64,000 nucleotides of DNA from Chinchilla lanigera. Its lineage: Eukaryota > Chordata > Mammalia > Rodentia > Chinchillidae. The notes under the pieces are model-generated. The model did not search any database, was not told where the DNA came from, and saw only the letters and a program-made list of their open reading frames with translations. The stretch lies in the NCBI RefSeq assembly GCF_000276665.1, contig NW_004955470.1:5331166-5395165 (forward strand), given 5' to 3'. A program made the translations under genes and the position numbers. Of this stretch, positions 11,103-22,970 are shown in pieces (the first letter of the stretch is position 1; each line of letters starts with the position of its first letter).

Positions 11103-12154
11103 ACAGCACCATCATGACTCCCATTTCCCTGAATGGCAAACTGACACTCAGCAAGACTTGATAAGCCCAGGAGGCCCAAGCTGAATGGTAACACGAACAG
11201 GAAACCACCCTTCAGGATGCCCTGCGCCTCTCCGGCATGCCGCAGGCTGTGCCGCAGCCCGAGTGCACTTGCTATGTTTTGTAAAAGGGAAAAAGCCTGC
11301 TCCGAGAGGCCTACAAGTGTGACTTGCAGGGCAAGTCCGCAAAGAGGATGAGCCACTTACTGCAGGCAGAAAGTGTAAGGGGTTGCCAAAGATTCAGTAA
11401 GACAGATGTCCTAATGCGATATTTTAAAGTACCAAAGGTCATTAAAAAAAAAAAAAACCCGGATGTGCAAAATATCACAATTAAAATAAAGAAGCCAGGC
11501 TCCTATCCCTCATCTTTACCCCTCGCTTCAGGCTCCAACATGACCCAGCACAGTACTGGGGCTGAGCCCGGAATCCGGACCAGCACACCCTTTCCCCATC
11601 CCTGGCCCCCTAAGGCAGGGACCCCGATGGCACCCGGGTACTGTCTCCGGGTATCTTCGTCTCCTCTCTCCACAAGTTTACAACCTCAAGGGGCTCTCGG
11701 GATGACAACAGCTCCATCTCCCCTGGAGGTGACAGAAAGGTGGGAAACCCACAGGCTCCCCCGGGGAGCAGCGGACCCGAAGTCGGTCCGGGCAGATGCG
11801 GATCGCACGGCTCCTTGTCCCGCTTGGATCTGCTGGTCGAAATCAAGTGTTCACTAGTGACAGGACCCCAGCTGTCCGCAGGTACCTACCCGGGTCCAAT
11901 TCAGAGGGCGGCGCTCCCTTCGCTTGCATTTCCAAAGCCCAGCGCTAGCTCATCTGAGCAACTCCTCAAGCTCCGATCACAACGCGAACCGCGCCTGGAA
12001 GCCCTGCCTGCGGGAAGCGTCCGCTCCACCAATATTTGTTGATTAAAATGTTGACGATGTCTCAGTTCAAACCCAGCATCCCTCACCGCGGCTTGTAATC
12101 AAAACCCAACGCCTGTTAAATAAACCATTCTCTGAAGCATAAGGAAGGGAGTTA
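11103..12154. other. Unique non-coding flank of CpG island
   Basis: No gene recognised. GC content rises toward 12 kb. AAAACAAA-like and ATTAAAATAAA runs are the only low-complexity spots. May hold conserved regulatory sequence beside the promoter, which I cannot test here. Confidence 0.35.
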
Positions 12155-12424
12155 ATGGTGTGTCCGCTAATTTCTGCACTCACAGCTCGCACACGGAGGA
12201 TCTCCACGCAGCTTCTGGGGCCCCGACTCGCCCTGTTGTCTTTGCGCCTTAGACCCCTGGGCTTCGCCTCGCGACGCAAAGTTAAGTCCACCAAAGTGCG
12301 CGGAGGGAAACTTCAGGCGCTCGCAAAGCGCGTCCTGCTCCTCTCGGCCCACGGGCCTGGCCGCCACGCGGGTGGCGCTGCTCTCGGGTCCCCGGGTCCC
12401 CGGCTCTGCCCTGGGCCCCGCCGC

Positions 12425-13054
12425 NNNNNNNNNNNNNNNNNNNNNNNNNNNNNNNNNNNNNNNNNNNNNNNNNNNNNNNNNNNNNNNNNNNNNNNNNNNN
12501 NNNNNNNNNNNNNNNNNNNNNNNNNNNNNNNNNNNNNNNNNNNNNNNNNNNNNNNNNNNNNNNNNNNNNNNNNNNNNNNNNNNNNNNNNNNNNNNNNNNN
12601 NNNNNNNNNNNNNNNNNNNNNNNNNNNNNNNNNNNNNNNNNNNNNNNNNNNNNNNNNNNNNNNNNNNNNNNNNNNNNNNNNNNNNNNNNNNNNNNNNNNN
12701 NNNNNNNNNNNNNNNNNNNNNNNNNNNNNNNNNNNNNNNNNNNNNNNNNNNNNNNNNNNNNNNNNNNNNNNNNNNNNNNNNNNNNNNNNNNNNNNNNNNN
12801 NNNNNNNNNNNNNNNNNNNNNNNNNNNNNNNNNNNNNNNNNNNNNNNNNNNNNNNNNNNNNNNNNNNNNNNNNNNNNNNNNNNNNNNNNNNNNNNNNNNN
12901 NNNNNNNNNNNNNNNNNNNNNNNNNNNNNNNNNNNNNNNNNNNNNNNNNNNNNNNNNNNNNNNNNNNNNNNNNNNNNNNNNNNNNNNNNNNNNNNNNNNN
13001 NNNNNNNNNNNNNNNNNNNNNNNNNNNNNNNNNNNNNNNNNNNNNNNNNNNNNN
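12425..13054. other. Assembly gap (630 N)
   Basis: A run of N inside the CpG island. GC-rich promoters and first exons are commonly lost in assemblies, so the transcription start or first exon of the neighbouring gene may be hidden here. Long open frames spanning it in both directions are artefacts of N. Confidence 1.
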
Positions 13055-13249
13055 GCTGGGGGCCCCGGGCTGTGACCCGCGGCGCGGCGGGCTGGGAGAG
13101 GGGGCGTGCGCAGGTTGGGGTCCCCGCCGCGTCTTGGGGAGCGGGGTCTGCAGCGCGAGCCTGGGGCGCCCGCGATCCGGAGAGGGAGCGGGCTCCGCGG
13201 GAGGGAAATGTGCGTTTGAATAGAAGTAAAAGTTTTATTGCGGTTGTTG

Positions 13250-13256
13250 TTTTATA
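13250..13256 (-). promoter_or_regulatory. Candidate TATA box, leftward
   Basis: TATAAAA on the minus strand, within the CpG island and with GC boxes 90-310 bases upstream in the same orientation. A start site would be expected near 13220-13230. CpG-island promoters often lack TATA, and one heptamer is weak evidence. Confidence 0.25.
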
Positions 13257-13345
13257 ACCACGAGGGTCCGGAGCGGTGGAAGGCTCCTTAGGGACGCTGC
13301 GGTCTCCCGAGGTGAATCGCTGTTGTGACACCGGGGTGGGGGTGA

Positions 13346-13354
13346 GGGGGCGGG
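13346..13354 (+). promoter_or_regulatory. GC box (Sp1/KLF type)
   Basis: GGGGGCGGG within the CpG island. Reverse-strand GC boxes (CCCCGCCC-type) follow at 13524-13534 and 13552-13566. This is ordinary promoter furniture that supports the promoter reading of the island. Confidence 0.45.
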
Positions 13355-13860
13355 AAGAGGCTGCTCTGCTCGGCGGCCTCGCGGCTGCTGTTTCCTTCCG
13401 TGAGGAGCCGGCCCGTGTAGGGAGCTGGGCCTGGGGAAGCGCTGACCTTGAGTGGCCTCTCGGCCAGTCGACTCCTGACACCCCGACCCCTGCTTTGTCT
13501 CCTGATGGCCCAGAACCACTTCGCCCCGCCCGCCCACCGAGGGCAGCCGCTCCCCCGCCCCCGCCAGGAGCCTTTCAGGCCAGGGGAGGACCACGATCGC
13601 GAGAGCGCTGGCGTCGGTGACACTCGGGTGTTATCCGAAGTCTCAGCGGCCGGCGATGCCCTCGCTGTTGCGTGGAGGGCCGCGTGGATCCCCCGCCCCA
13701 CCCCGGGAGGTGGCCCGAAGGCTGTGACCCGCACACCGAGGACCCCTGTAGCCCAAGCTGCACCGCTATCTGCGGCAGGGCAGGTGCGGAACGTGGGAAA
13801 GGGCTTGAAATTGCGGCCAGCGGCCCGGAAGAGGCTAGAGACAGATCTCATCCACTTGGG

Positions 13861-14879
13861 CATATGAAAGGAAGCTGCCTGTTAAATTTTTGATGTAATC
13901 CCTTTGGCACAAGCTAGTCACTTAAAAACTCCTTTTGATAGAAGGAATTAAATGCCCAATGGTAGGCGCGCAAATAAATTGTGACGCCACCTCATTGCCC
14001 CCAAATTAAACCTCTGCATTCACAAAGGGCAGGTGACTCATGGCAAACAATAGATCTGTTAGGTGTGCATGTGTTGGCTTTTTCCAAGATGCTCGCACTG
14101 AACTGAGCAACCGCAGCAACTCTCTACACTCTCCAACCTTCAGCGCCTGCTTCTCGCTATTAAAAGTCACATTTATTTTGTGTCGTTGTAACACTATTTA
14201 TTGACTCCATACATTGCATTTCTACCTAAGCGTTTTGTTTCCAGAGCGGCGGAAGCCTCTGGCTTTATTTGTGTATACTGTGGGCGGCCTTTGAAGTTCC
14301 TGGGGGTTTGCAGAAGAAAACAGAGGGTTGTCGTGATTAGCTAAAGCTGAGAACACGGTGTCAATGCCCGAAATAGAAAGTGGGGGGGGGGGGAACTCTG
14401 GGAATAGGTTAGGGAAATGGAAAATTAGTGAATGCTAGCAGAGCGAAGCACCTTCATGCTTTTAAAAAAATGTGGAAAGAAGGTTCCTTCCCCACCCCTG
14501 TGAGTTTCACCTTCCTGTCCAGGACTCGGGTTCCAAGGTTCTGTTAACCCACAGTCAAGAAAGCGCTCCCCTCCGTAGTGCCTCTTGGGCCAAACCTTGA
14601 AGCTAGTTGAGAAAAGCCTAAAATGTTCAAGCAAGGCTTTGCCAAAACCTCCAACGGAAACAGACCCCACATACAGTCTCCCGCAGCCTACATAGACGGT
14701 CATAAAATTTAAGAGTATCGGATTGGCTGTTTTCGGCAAGCTCAAGAAAACCACTCGTAGCTGTCTCCAAAATCCCCTTCCAGAGAAGGAGAACCTCGCT
14801 GACAAGCCAAGAGAGGAAGCCTGTGCCACTTCTGAATGTATTGCACCTTATGTGGGGATGCATTTTTTAAAAATCAAAA
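13861..14879. other. Unique sequence upstream of CpG island
   Basis: AT-richer sequence without recognised repeats for about 1 kb, except a G11-type run near 14382. Absence of repeats next to a promoter suggests, but does not show, conserved regulatory sequence. Confidence 0.35.
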
Positions 14880-15115
14880 GCCAGACACTATTCTAAGCCA
14901 TTTACAAATAGCCACTCATTTAAATCTTCATTTCCCAGAAGAACCCCTGAGCTACAGTATGCTGTTACCATTTGCAGCTGAGGTACGCTGTCATCCTGGT
15001 GGTGAGGGCGAGGAACCTCAGCAAGGACAGGGCAAGCACTGTGCCCACGGGCACACAGGTAGCCAGCAGCAGAGCCGAGAGGCGAACCCACCCCCTGCAC
15101 TCTTGCTGTGCAGGT
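14880..15115 (-). repeat. MIR element
   Basis: CTATTCTAAGCCATTTACA, ACTCATTTAAATCTTCAT, TTACCATTTGCAGCTGAGG, GGGCACACAGGTAGCCAGCA and AGGCGAACCCA follow the whole MIR in reverse order. Confidence 0.8.
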
Positions 15116-15699
15116 GAGCCGCTGTCAAACGGAATCGAATCCTGCAAACCGAACATAGCATTCTAGTTTAGAAGAGAAAGGAGAATCAGCCCCTCCCACC
15201 CTCAGGAAGAGGCATCCTCTGAGATATCAGAAAGCAAGGTACTGGAACTGCTCACATTTACACTTTAAAATATTTATGTTTCCTTTTCTCTCAATTACGC
15301 CCTAGAGCAGCAGCATCCCTAATGAGATTTAGCCAGAAACCAGTCCCCAGCCGCCTGAAACCTCACTTAGTCCCACCAGAGGGGGCAAGGTGGGCTAAAC
15401 CGAAGGCGACCAGCTTCCTAACCCAGGCTGGCAGTGGGGGGACTGTGCAGCGTTGCTTCCTCGACTCCGCTCTTGTATCTTACAAGGCACTCGATCTGCC
15501 TGTCTTCACTTGGTTCAGGGGATGGACGCACAGTCAGCCAGGAACCGCCAGGAAGAAGTCATCCTTCTCGTGACTGTGGGTGGGTTATCCCCACGAGGTG
15601 AGCCTCCGTGGCACAGTCCAGCTGACCTGCCCAGGGCGCACGGCCCCCAGCCCTGAGGGGCTCCCAGAGACGGAGGTCCCACAGTACCCAGACGTCAGC
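15116..15699. other. Non-coding, nothing recognised
   Basis: No repeat or gene that I can support in about 580 bases. Confidence 0.4.
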
Positions 15700-16440
15700 C
15701 TCCAGCCCTCGCGTGCTCTGCCACCATGTGGATGGCCAGGTCATTTCTCCCTGGCTTCACTGCAGTTAGGATCGCTGCTCCTTCATGTGAGCCCTGCCCA
15801 TCTCCTGGGGACCCTTTCAGCCCACCCTCGCTCACAGGACTCCAGCTACACTGACCTTCTCCTGGTTTCCATAAACACTCACACTTTCCTGCCTTGGGGG
15901 TCTTTGCTCGAGCCACCTCCAATCCTGGAGGGTTTTACCTTCTCCCCGGAATAACTCACTCCCAACCTTCAGGTCTTAGCTTAACTGTCACTTCATTTCC
16001 TGACCTGTATTTCCCTCTTGCCCCTTTTTTTCTGTAGAGCACCTATTACACTTCGAAGCGGTTTCATGTTGGTCTCATAGGAGACCCCGACACAGGGTAC
16101 CATCTCCAGGAGCACAGGTCTGACTGCCGAGAGCATCATTGTATCTCTGGCCCGTAGCTCGGTGCTGGGATTTCGTAGCTGCTCGACAAATATGCATTAG
16201 TGTCAGTGACCCTCCACCATGACCTTGCACCATCCCGAACTTACTCGTGTGTGAAACTGCAGTCAGTCCCCACTCTCTTCCCAACTCTTCCCACCCTATG
16301 CTGCTCTGATTCCCCAAAGTTCTGCTCTGACTGCTCTTACCCCGAGAGTCCTCCCTCTCCGGACTCCAGGCTTCTGAGCCTGTCCCCATGACTATCACCC
16401 AACTGCTGTCTTCCTGGTAGCTTCCTTCCTTCAAGCCCTT
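15700..16440. repeat. Probable L2 relic
   Basis: Pyrimidine-rich text such as CCTTCAGGTCTTAGCTTAACTGTCACTTC and CTGTAGAGCACCTATTACA has the order and wording of the L2 3' end; CAGGTCTTAGCTTAACTGTC is the clearest part. Confidence 0.55.
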
Positions 16441-17886
16441 GGTTCTCGGTCACACCTCTGATTGAAACCCCAATCCTATGTCAGCTCCGCTTCCCACAGC
16501 CAGGCCTTTCTGTGCTGCAGAGGAAATGCACAGAGCCGTGCAGACTTTGAAAACACGAACAGGTACAGTCCCTGAGCCCACTGGGCCTTGATACCTTTAA
16601 TCATTCTCTGAAAAATGAATGGTACATAAAATGAGACAGGAGGAACAATCAACAATTCCAACTCCAAGGGTCATTACTATTGCCATTTTATTTTTGTTTT
16701 TCCTGCCAGTTTTGCTCCCTTTTATAGAAGAGTCATTTGAGCTGACCTGCAAGCTCGAACGTCTTCTAGCTATCTGAGACTAAGGTAAATGTACATTTTA
16801 TTATATCTGATTTTTTCAACTACCGACATCATAATACAAGTATTTTTCCAGTTAGCAATGAAGTCTTCATAAGATACATTTTAACTTACATTCCATTACG
16901 TGGCTATATAATATTTTATAACTTCTCTACTGCTTTGTTTCTAATTTGAGGGTATGATACAACAACTCTGACAAATATCCATGTACATAATTTGTCGGCG
17001 TGTGATTTTTGCCTGTATTTATTTCCTTAGCAGAAACCAGATTAGGATCTCCGCATCAACAGTGTGAAAAGGCCTCAGGCTCTGACTGAGACACAGGCTG
17101 GGAAGGCTCCGAAGCCCCAGCTGCACTGGGGACATCCTCTCACTGTCCCTGGGCAGCTCCTTCAGCTCGCCCGAACTGTTCTCGTGCACTATATGTTCCC
17201 AGTTCCTACCATACCCTCTGGACAGATGGTTTGCTTACTTCTTCAGAGAAAATTGAAGTTACCAACTCCAGAAATCAGTTCATTAACCAACTGATCTCTA
17301 AACAGGGAGCACTGCCTGGATCATCAGGTGGGTGCCAAGGCATCACAAGGGTACCTTCAAAGGAAGATGGAGGCAGATGGGAGTCCAAGACCAGGCAGAA
17401 GGGGAGGGACTCAGCTCAGTACTGATGGTTTGGAGGGTACAGTGGGGAGCCACAAGCCAAGGAAAAGTGGACTCCTCTTTAAGCGCAAAAGGGCAGGAAA
17501 ACAATTTCTCCCTTTGAGACTCAGAAGGAACAAAATCCTTTAGATACATTTTCAGCCTAATAAAATCCATATCAGGCTTCTGAACTCCAATGCTGTAAAA
17601 TAATTGAGATGTTTTAAGCCCCTAAGTGTGGGACAATTTACCACAGCAATGTTTTTAGACTTCCCTGGTCTTTCCAGACCACTCCATTTCTCCACCCTTC
17701 CTTGCTGGCAGTCTACAGCAGAGACCTGTTAGACACACGGTGGCTGAATGCTGGCCAGACAAGCTTCGTATTTTAAATGGAAATTGTACTTCAAACTGCT
17801 CTAATGGGATTCAGACTCCTAGCTAAGAGGCACTGTTTCCGTTGTAGTTGTACTACAAATGCTCAACACTGACAATCTGAGGCTTT
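16441..17886. other. Unique non-coding sequence
   Basis: AT-rich, with no recognised gene. The part near 16780-17000 has the flavour of an L1 3' end (TATCCATGTACATAATTTG) but is too decayed to call. Confidence 0.35.
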
Positions 17887-17950
17887 GGAGTCTTGGACAT
17901 GGGCCGGGGAGATAGCTCAGCGGCACAGCGCTTGCCCGGAGTCTTGGACA
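17887..17950 (+). mobile_element. Half-length, tailless ID insertion with perfect duplications
   Basis: A 38-base insert (17900-17937) reads GGGCCGGGGAGATAGCTCAG then CGGCACAGCGCTTGCCC, the 5' half of an ID/tRNA-Ala sequence, stopping at the anticodon loop. It has no 3' half and no A tail. Perfect 13-base copies GGAGTCTTGGACA flank it at 17887-17899 and 17938-17950. This fits the class of tailless retropseudogenes. Confidence 0.85.
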
Positions 17951-19889
17951 GCCATTTAAATATCTCCCAAAAATGTCCATCAGAATATTTTCTCATCACT
18001 CAGAGCATTTTCAATTTTAACCTGCTCAAACCTTATAGGATTTATTACTAATTCTTCCATTTAAAAGTGTGTCGTTTTTGTTAGGTGAGCTAAAAATCAT
18101 AGTTTTATTAGTTTTAAACATTAATAATGTTGTTTTCTGTAAAACTCTGCACTTCCATGCTCAACCCTTAATTATTTCCAGTAATACTTGTCACTTGCTT
18201 GTCCAAAGGCAATGCAAGCTTCCTAGACTGCGGGAACAATGCCCACAACAATGCCCATTTTGTGTTTACACAGAATAATAGTTTAAATAAAATAACTCTA
18301 ATTATGGTTATCAGGAAAAAGTCTCAACCACTACTTTTCTTTTGGGTAGAGAGATAAAACAAGCATGTATCTGATTTATGTGCTGGCCCACATAGCTCCT
18401 TTTTGCAAATGTGGCTTTAAACCAGCTAATCTTTTAAAAGTCTTTACACTGACTAATTTAGAAGCAAGGAGAACAAATGTGGGAGTATAAATGTAAGGCA
18501 CTGAATAAGAGTGATAATCTCTGCCAATGAACACACTGCTGTGTTTCTGGGTACCCAATGCAGTTCACGATTTTCATTTAGATGGAGCTTCCTGGAGCTT
18601 GTCTTGCCTCCCCAGCACGATGTGCTACGTGACTGGAATTCGGATTTGGCAGGTTGGAGCTGCCGAGGATCTTGGTGAACAGACTCTTCGGTCTCTTCTC
18701 TCTGGAGGAGGAAGAGAGTGACTGGCCCAAGGCTGCCACTTCAAACGTGCACCCTGAGAAGGGTGTGTAGGACCCCTTGCCCACTCCTTTGTCACCAGCC
18801 CATCTCTGGGTCCACCTCTGCAGCCTGCCAGCTCTCTGGTAGTTTGACAGACGCCTGTCTTCTTCGAAGGACAAATGAGCAGCATTCTAATTCACTGGAT
18901 AGGGAAGTGTCATCTCACTCATCTGATAAGATTATAAATGAAAAATGAAAACGTTTTAAAATCACAACGATTTTACAATCATCAATTCCTGGACAGCCCC
19001 TTATTGGTGGCTTAGTTATACACAAAAATTTGTTCAGAAAGCGGTTGTTTGATGCTCAACACACACTTTTTTCTGAAAGCTGCTTAAGCAGCTCTTCCTC
19101 ATCTCTGTCAGCGAGATGCTGTGACAGTGAGGTGAAAGAACTGAGCGAATGTTTCTACGGCAAATGGTAACACTAAAAATAGGGTTTGGAGTGAAAGTAG
19201 GATGTGGAATAATTTTTTCATTGTTTCCATGGAAAAATGGGAGAGAGAATGATGTCTTCACGGTCTGACGGCCAAAAGGCCTTAGGCAGAGCCAGAAACT
19301 TGCTGAGAAGCAACGCGAGGCCATCACTGGTGTGGTCAGCCTCAGCAACTGCTATGCACTTCGCCCCCTCTCTACTGTCCCCTCCTGTCCTAAACGTCCA
19401 GGAGCCTGTGGTTTACTTCATGTATATATGAAGGTCTTCACTGTCTTTGTATCTAGGTGCCCACTGCCTCATCAGTGTTGAGTCTGTGACAAACTGCACA
19501 GAAGCAGCGACCCTCTGTGAAACTAAGATGTAGATGAAGCTTGTTTTTGGTGCACTTAGAGTCCTCTTGCAGCTCAAAGACCTACACAACAGATGCCCTA
19601 GACCTGCCTTTGGGAACCAAAGCCCCCTTGCTTGCCTGCCCCTTAGCCTTCATTCAAATTCACCATCATTAAATTTCAGCTAGAAAATGATCATGCCTGT
19701 AGACCAATCCCTTCAAAAGGGTAAATTTCAAGCAATGACTTGATGCTTTCCATTTAACAAGGATACGTACAGTTTTCCAAAATCCTGAAGGGGAAGGCCT
19801 AGAAAATGCATGGCCGTTGGTGAAAAGCACAGGACAGGGCAGGAGGATCTGTTGGGGTGCAGGTCTTTCTGGTAGTCTCCCTTGGTGGC
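17951..19889. other. Unique non-coding sequence
   Basis: About 1.9 kb with no gene or repeat recognised. Open frames of up to 104 codons are unsupported. Confidence 0.35.
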
Positions 19890-20045
19890 AGACACATGTT
19901 CTTGCTTAACCCTTACACTACACCTGTGCAGTAAATATTATCCCCACTTCTGAAATCAGGAAACTCAGAGGCAACCTGCCAAAGTTGGAGGAGCTAGTCA
20001 GTGAGAAAGCCAGAACTGAGACCTAACAGGGACTAACCCAAAGCA
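19890..20045 (-). repeat. MIR fragment
   Basis: AACCCTTACACTACACCTGT, TATTATCCCCACTTCTGAAATC, GAAACTCAGAGG and AGCTAGTCAGTGAGAAAGCC match MIR in reverse. Confidence 0.75.
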
Positions 20046-21029
20046 CTTAGGAAAATGCCTAAAGGACAGACACTTAGAGACTGCCTCCCTCTATCATGGA
20101 GAATTGAAATTCCAATAACTGGGGTAAGATAATTTGTTGTTTCTGAACTCGTACGTTTGGCTGAGACTTGAATGCACTTCTTTCCAGTCTATGGGGCATA
20201 ACAATAAAACCAGTGAGCTGTGTGAGCTGCACATGGCAAGGCGGACTCACGCTTTTCTGGGATTGCCTGAAGTTTAGGGAGGCCACCCTTGTCTTCCATG
20301 ACTTAACTTCCTGCTGTGGCCTGGGGACAGACTGAGCCGAAGTGTGCCCGCTTGCGCAATACACACACAGGCTCTGGCTGGAGAGGCCTGTAATTAAAGT
20401 CATTAGGCAGACTCGGGGCTCTGGGAGGATGGCTCTGCTCTCTAGTCTTCGGCTGAGCTGTGAGGTGCAAGGAGCACAACCCTGTATTCAGCGACCTAAA
20501 AAACCACCAAAACTGTGAATTTTACATCAATACAGGTTTCAAAATCAAAGAGAATTTTTAAACTTTATTCTAAACTTCTGCCCTTGAGAAAATGGTGTAG
20601 GAAGCCCTGAACAACTAGAAACTGGAGGAAAAAAGATAGGAAATCTTGATGTTCATTTAACTATCAGTAGCACAGGACTGTGATCTCTGAGAAGAGAGAA
20701 ATGAAGAAGTTGAGTCCTAAGATCACCTTGGCTTCCTGCCTGAAGGTGATTTCTGCACTGCGTGGGCAGAGGGAAGGAATCTGGAGTCTGGCAGTCTTGC
20801 TGAGCTAAGGAAATGAAGCTCAGAATTCAGAGAGGCTGAGGGAGCAAGAATTTTCAGGGCAGAGATCCAGAAAGGAGATAGCCTTAGGGGAAAAGAGTTC
20901 CAGAAAGAGTCTTTGGGGATCATACAGCTCATCAGTGGAGACCCTAGAAGGGTCACACCTTAGTAGGATTTTTCCTGGATTAACATTCTGTAGACTTACC
21001 CCAGCAAATGTTGTATGTTCAATTTGCCC
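20046..21029. other. Unique non-coding sequence
   Basis: Nothing recognised in about 1 kb. Confidence 0.35.
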
Positions 21030-21183
21030 CCAATCCATTCACATGCTTAAGTCCTAATTCCCAGAATCTCAGAATGTGACCTTATTTGGAAGAACCATTG
21101 TAAATGTAATTAGTTGAGGTCATACTGGGCTAGGATGGGCTCCCAATCCCATGTATTGAAGTCCTTATAAAAAGGGAAAATTT
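21030..21183 (+). mobile_element. MaLR-like LTR relic
   Basis: CTAATTCCCAGAATCTCAGAATGTGACCTTATTTGG-type order (core TCAGAATGTGACCTTATTTG) and GTCCTTATAAAAAGG. Continues in pieces after the SINE that follows. Confidence 0.6.
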
Positions 21184-21375
21184 GCCTGGTGTGGTGGTCC
21201 ATGCCTATAACCCCAGGATTCTGGGAGGCTGAGGCAGAAGGACTGAACCCATCCTGGGCAACTTCATAACTAGTGAGACCCTGGTTCCAAAATAAAAAAT
21301 ATAAAAAGGGCTGGGATGCAGCTCAGTGCAAAGGCCCTGGATGCAATCCCTGATGTCAAAAAGGGGGGGGGGGAT
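21184..21375 (+). mobile_element. Composite B1+ID SINE
   Basis: A B1 left arm (GCCTGGTGTGGTGGTCCATG) is joined by an A-rich linker to an ID-like right arm (GGGCTGGGATGCAGCTCAG), the old dimeric rodent SINE design (B1-dID type). Tail ends in a G run at about 21363. Confidence 0.75.
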
Positions 21376-21394
21376 TTGGTCACGCGCGACGTTA

Positions 21395-21990
21395 TGCTTT
21401 AGATTTTTTTAAATGCCCCCCAAAAGCCTTGTGTTTGGAAGGTGATTGGATCACAGGGTGCTGCACTCATGAGTGGATGAATCCACAGCGGAATTTGTTG
21501 TTGGAGGCGGGGCCTGGTTAGAGGTGATCAATGGAGGCGTGGCCTGGAAGGGTGTATTCTCGCCCCAGGCTCCTCCCTTTCCTCCTCTGCTTCCTAGTTG
21601 CCTTGGGTGGGGCACCTTTTCCTCTGTCATGCCCTCCTGCCATCCTGTTCCTGGCTCCAGCTTGGAGCCAGCTGGCCATGGACTGAAAACACAAGTCAAA
21701 CCTCTCCTCCTCCAAGTTGTGTGGTGTCAGGTGTTGTGTCCCAGCAATGGGGAAATGACTGAGACATGAGGCGGCGGCCACGGGAGCATGAGGGCAGAGG
21801 TCTGGGTGGTGTGTCTGCAAGCCAAGGGACGCCCGATTGCCAGCAAACCCTGCAAAGCGAATCCCAAGTCATGGAACATCTCCATCATGACCCTGCTGAC
21901 ACCTTCATGTGGATGTCCAGCTTCCAGAACCGTGACACCTTTCTGTTGCTCAACCACTCAGCCTGTGGGACTTCATGGCAGTCCTAGCAC
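21395..21990 (+). mobile_element. MaLR-type LTR
   Basis: AGGTGATTGGATCACAGGGT, CCTCCTCCAAGTTGTG, TGTTGTGTCCCAGCAATGGGGAAATGACTGAGACA-type ending (core GTGTCCCAGCAATGGG), and then a second partial copy with CTGACACCTTCATGTGG and CCAGAACCGTGACACC. Confidence 0.6.
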
Positions 21991-22099
21991 ACTAACACAT
22001 ACAAAAACATGGGAAGTGGGCGATTCAGCAGATGGCATGTCCTGTAAGTACACGGACTATGCCTTGGCTAGGTCAGCTTGCAGCTGCATTGCCTCAGCC

Positions 22100-22754
22100 A
22101 GATTCTAAATGTCAAAAAGCTGAATGTCTACTTCATGAATCTGCATTATATGGAAACTGTGAGTGACTAAGTCTTTTGCTACATGAGACGCTAACAAGAG
22201 ACAGGCAGAGATATTGGACTTTTTCATGACAATCATGCTCACAGACTTTAGGTGTGTGAAGACCTTACGGTTGGGCCAGCTTATCTACTGGTTAACCTGG
22301 TGACCTAGTAACCTATGTGATCAATAGGCAGACCCCAAACAAGCCTTCATCCAGCCTTCAAAAAGGCAGGAAAGACCTGGGCGTACTCCCATAGCAGTGC
22401 CTTTCCATCAACTACTGGCCAGACAGCCATGTATCGTGTTAAAAACAAAATAGGACTCTCCTTTCTTGGCCTTTTCAGGAAAAGTTCTTTGGTGGTCAGC
22501 TCATTTTAAAAGAATTTAAAAACTGTAAATGCTACAGTCTAATATTGGTGCATGATTTTTTCTATTTCCATTTTTACATAGTTACATCGTTCATATATAA
22601 CAGTTGTGCAGAAAGAACCTGTATCTCCCAGCCCATCCCATCCCCAAATTTGAATTTTTAATATTTAATGAGTAGTTTTGAATTTTTTGGTTCAATCACG
22701 GAGTTGCTCTTTTGTAGTCTCCACATTTATCTACTGTAAGATAATAGCTTTACA
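22100..22754. other. Non-coding, nothing recognised
   Basis: AT-rich sequence. The part near 22540-22700 may be an L1 3' scrap (TACATAGTTACATCGTTCATA). Confidence 0.35.
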
Positions 22755-22850
22755 GCGCAGCTATAGCGCAGCAGCACAGCTCCTGCCTGGCAAGTGCAAG
22801 GTCCTGAGTTCAATTCCCGGTACCAAAAAAAAAAAAAAAAAAAAAAAATT
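22755..22850 (+). mobile_element. ID SINE with duplications
   Basis: ID body with a 5' end that departs from consensus (GCGCAGCTATAGCGCAGCAG) and a perfect A tail of about 24. TAAGATAATAGCTTTACA and TAAGATAATAATTTTACA flank it. Confidence 0.9.
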
Positions 22851-22885
22851 CGATTAAGATAATAATTTTACAAGAAAGAAGAGTA

Positions 22886-22970
22886 AGGGCTGGGGATATA
22901 GCTCAGCGGCACAAGCGCCTCTCTGGCAAGTGCAAGGTCCTGAGTTCGATTCCCGGTACCAAAACAAAAC
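22886..22970 (+). mobile_element. ID SINE
   Basis: GGGCTGGGGATATAGCTCAG through GAGTTCGATTCCCGGTACC; second ID within 40 bases, a separate insertion in the same orientation. Confidence 0.93.

Larger units (their letters stand above)
12155..13860 (-). promoter_or_regulatory. CpG island, probable CRACDL (KIAA1211L) promoter
   Basis: Sequence on both sides of the assembly gap is very GC-rich and dense in CpG, including the CCGCGGCGCGGCGGG-type stretch just after the gap, whereas the surroundings are CpG-poor. No interspersed repeat is seen in it. GC boxes lie at about 13346-13354, 13524-13534 and 13552-13566, and a TATA-like TATAAAA on the minus strand lies at 13250-13256. In human, TSGA10 is followed downstream on the same strand by CRACDL, so a leftward promoter here fits the gene order. 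The first exon itself is not identified; it may lie in the gap. What is seen is the island; the gene assignment is inference. Confidence 0.65.

Noticed and set aside
12155..13481. Open frames of 280-400 codons across the CpG island
   Set aside because: Most of their length is assembly-gap N; the real parts are GC-rich and not recognisable.
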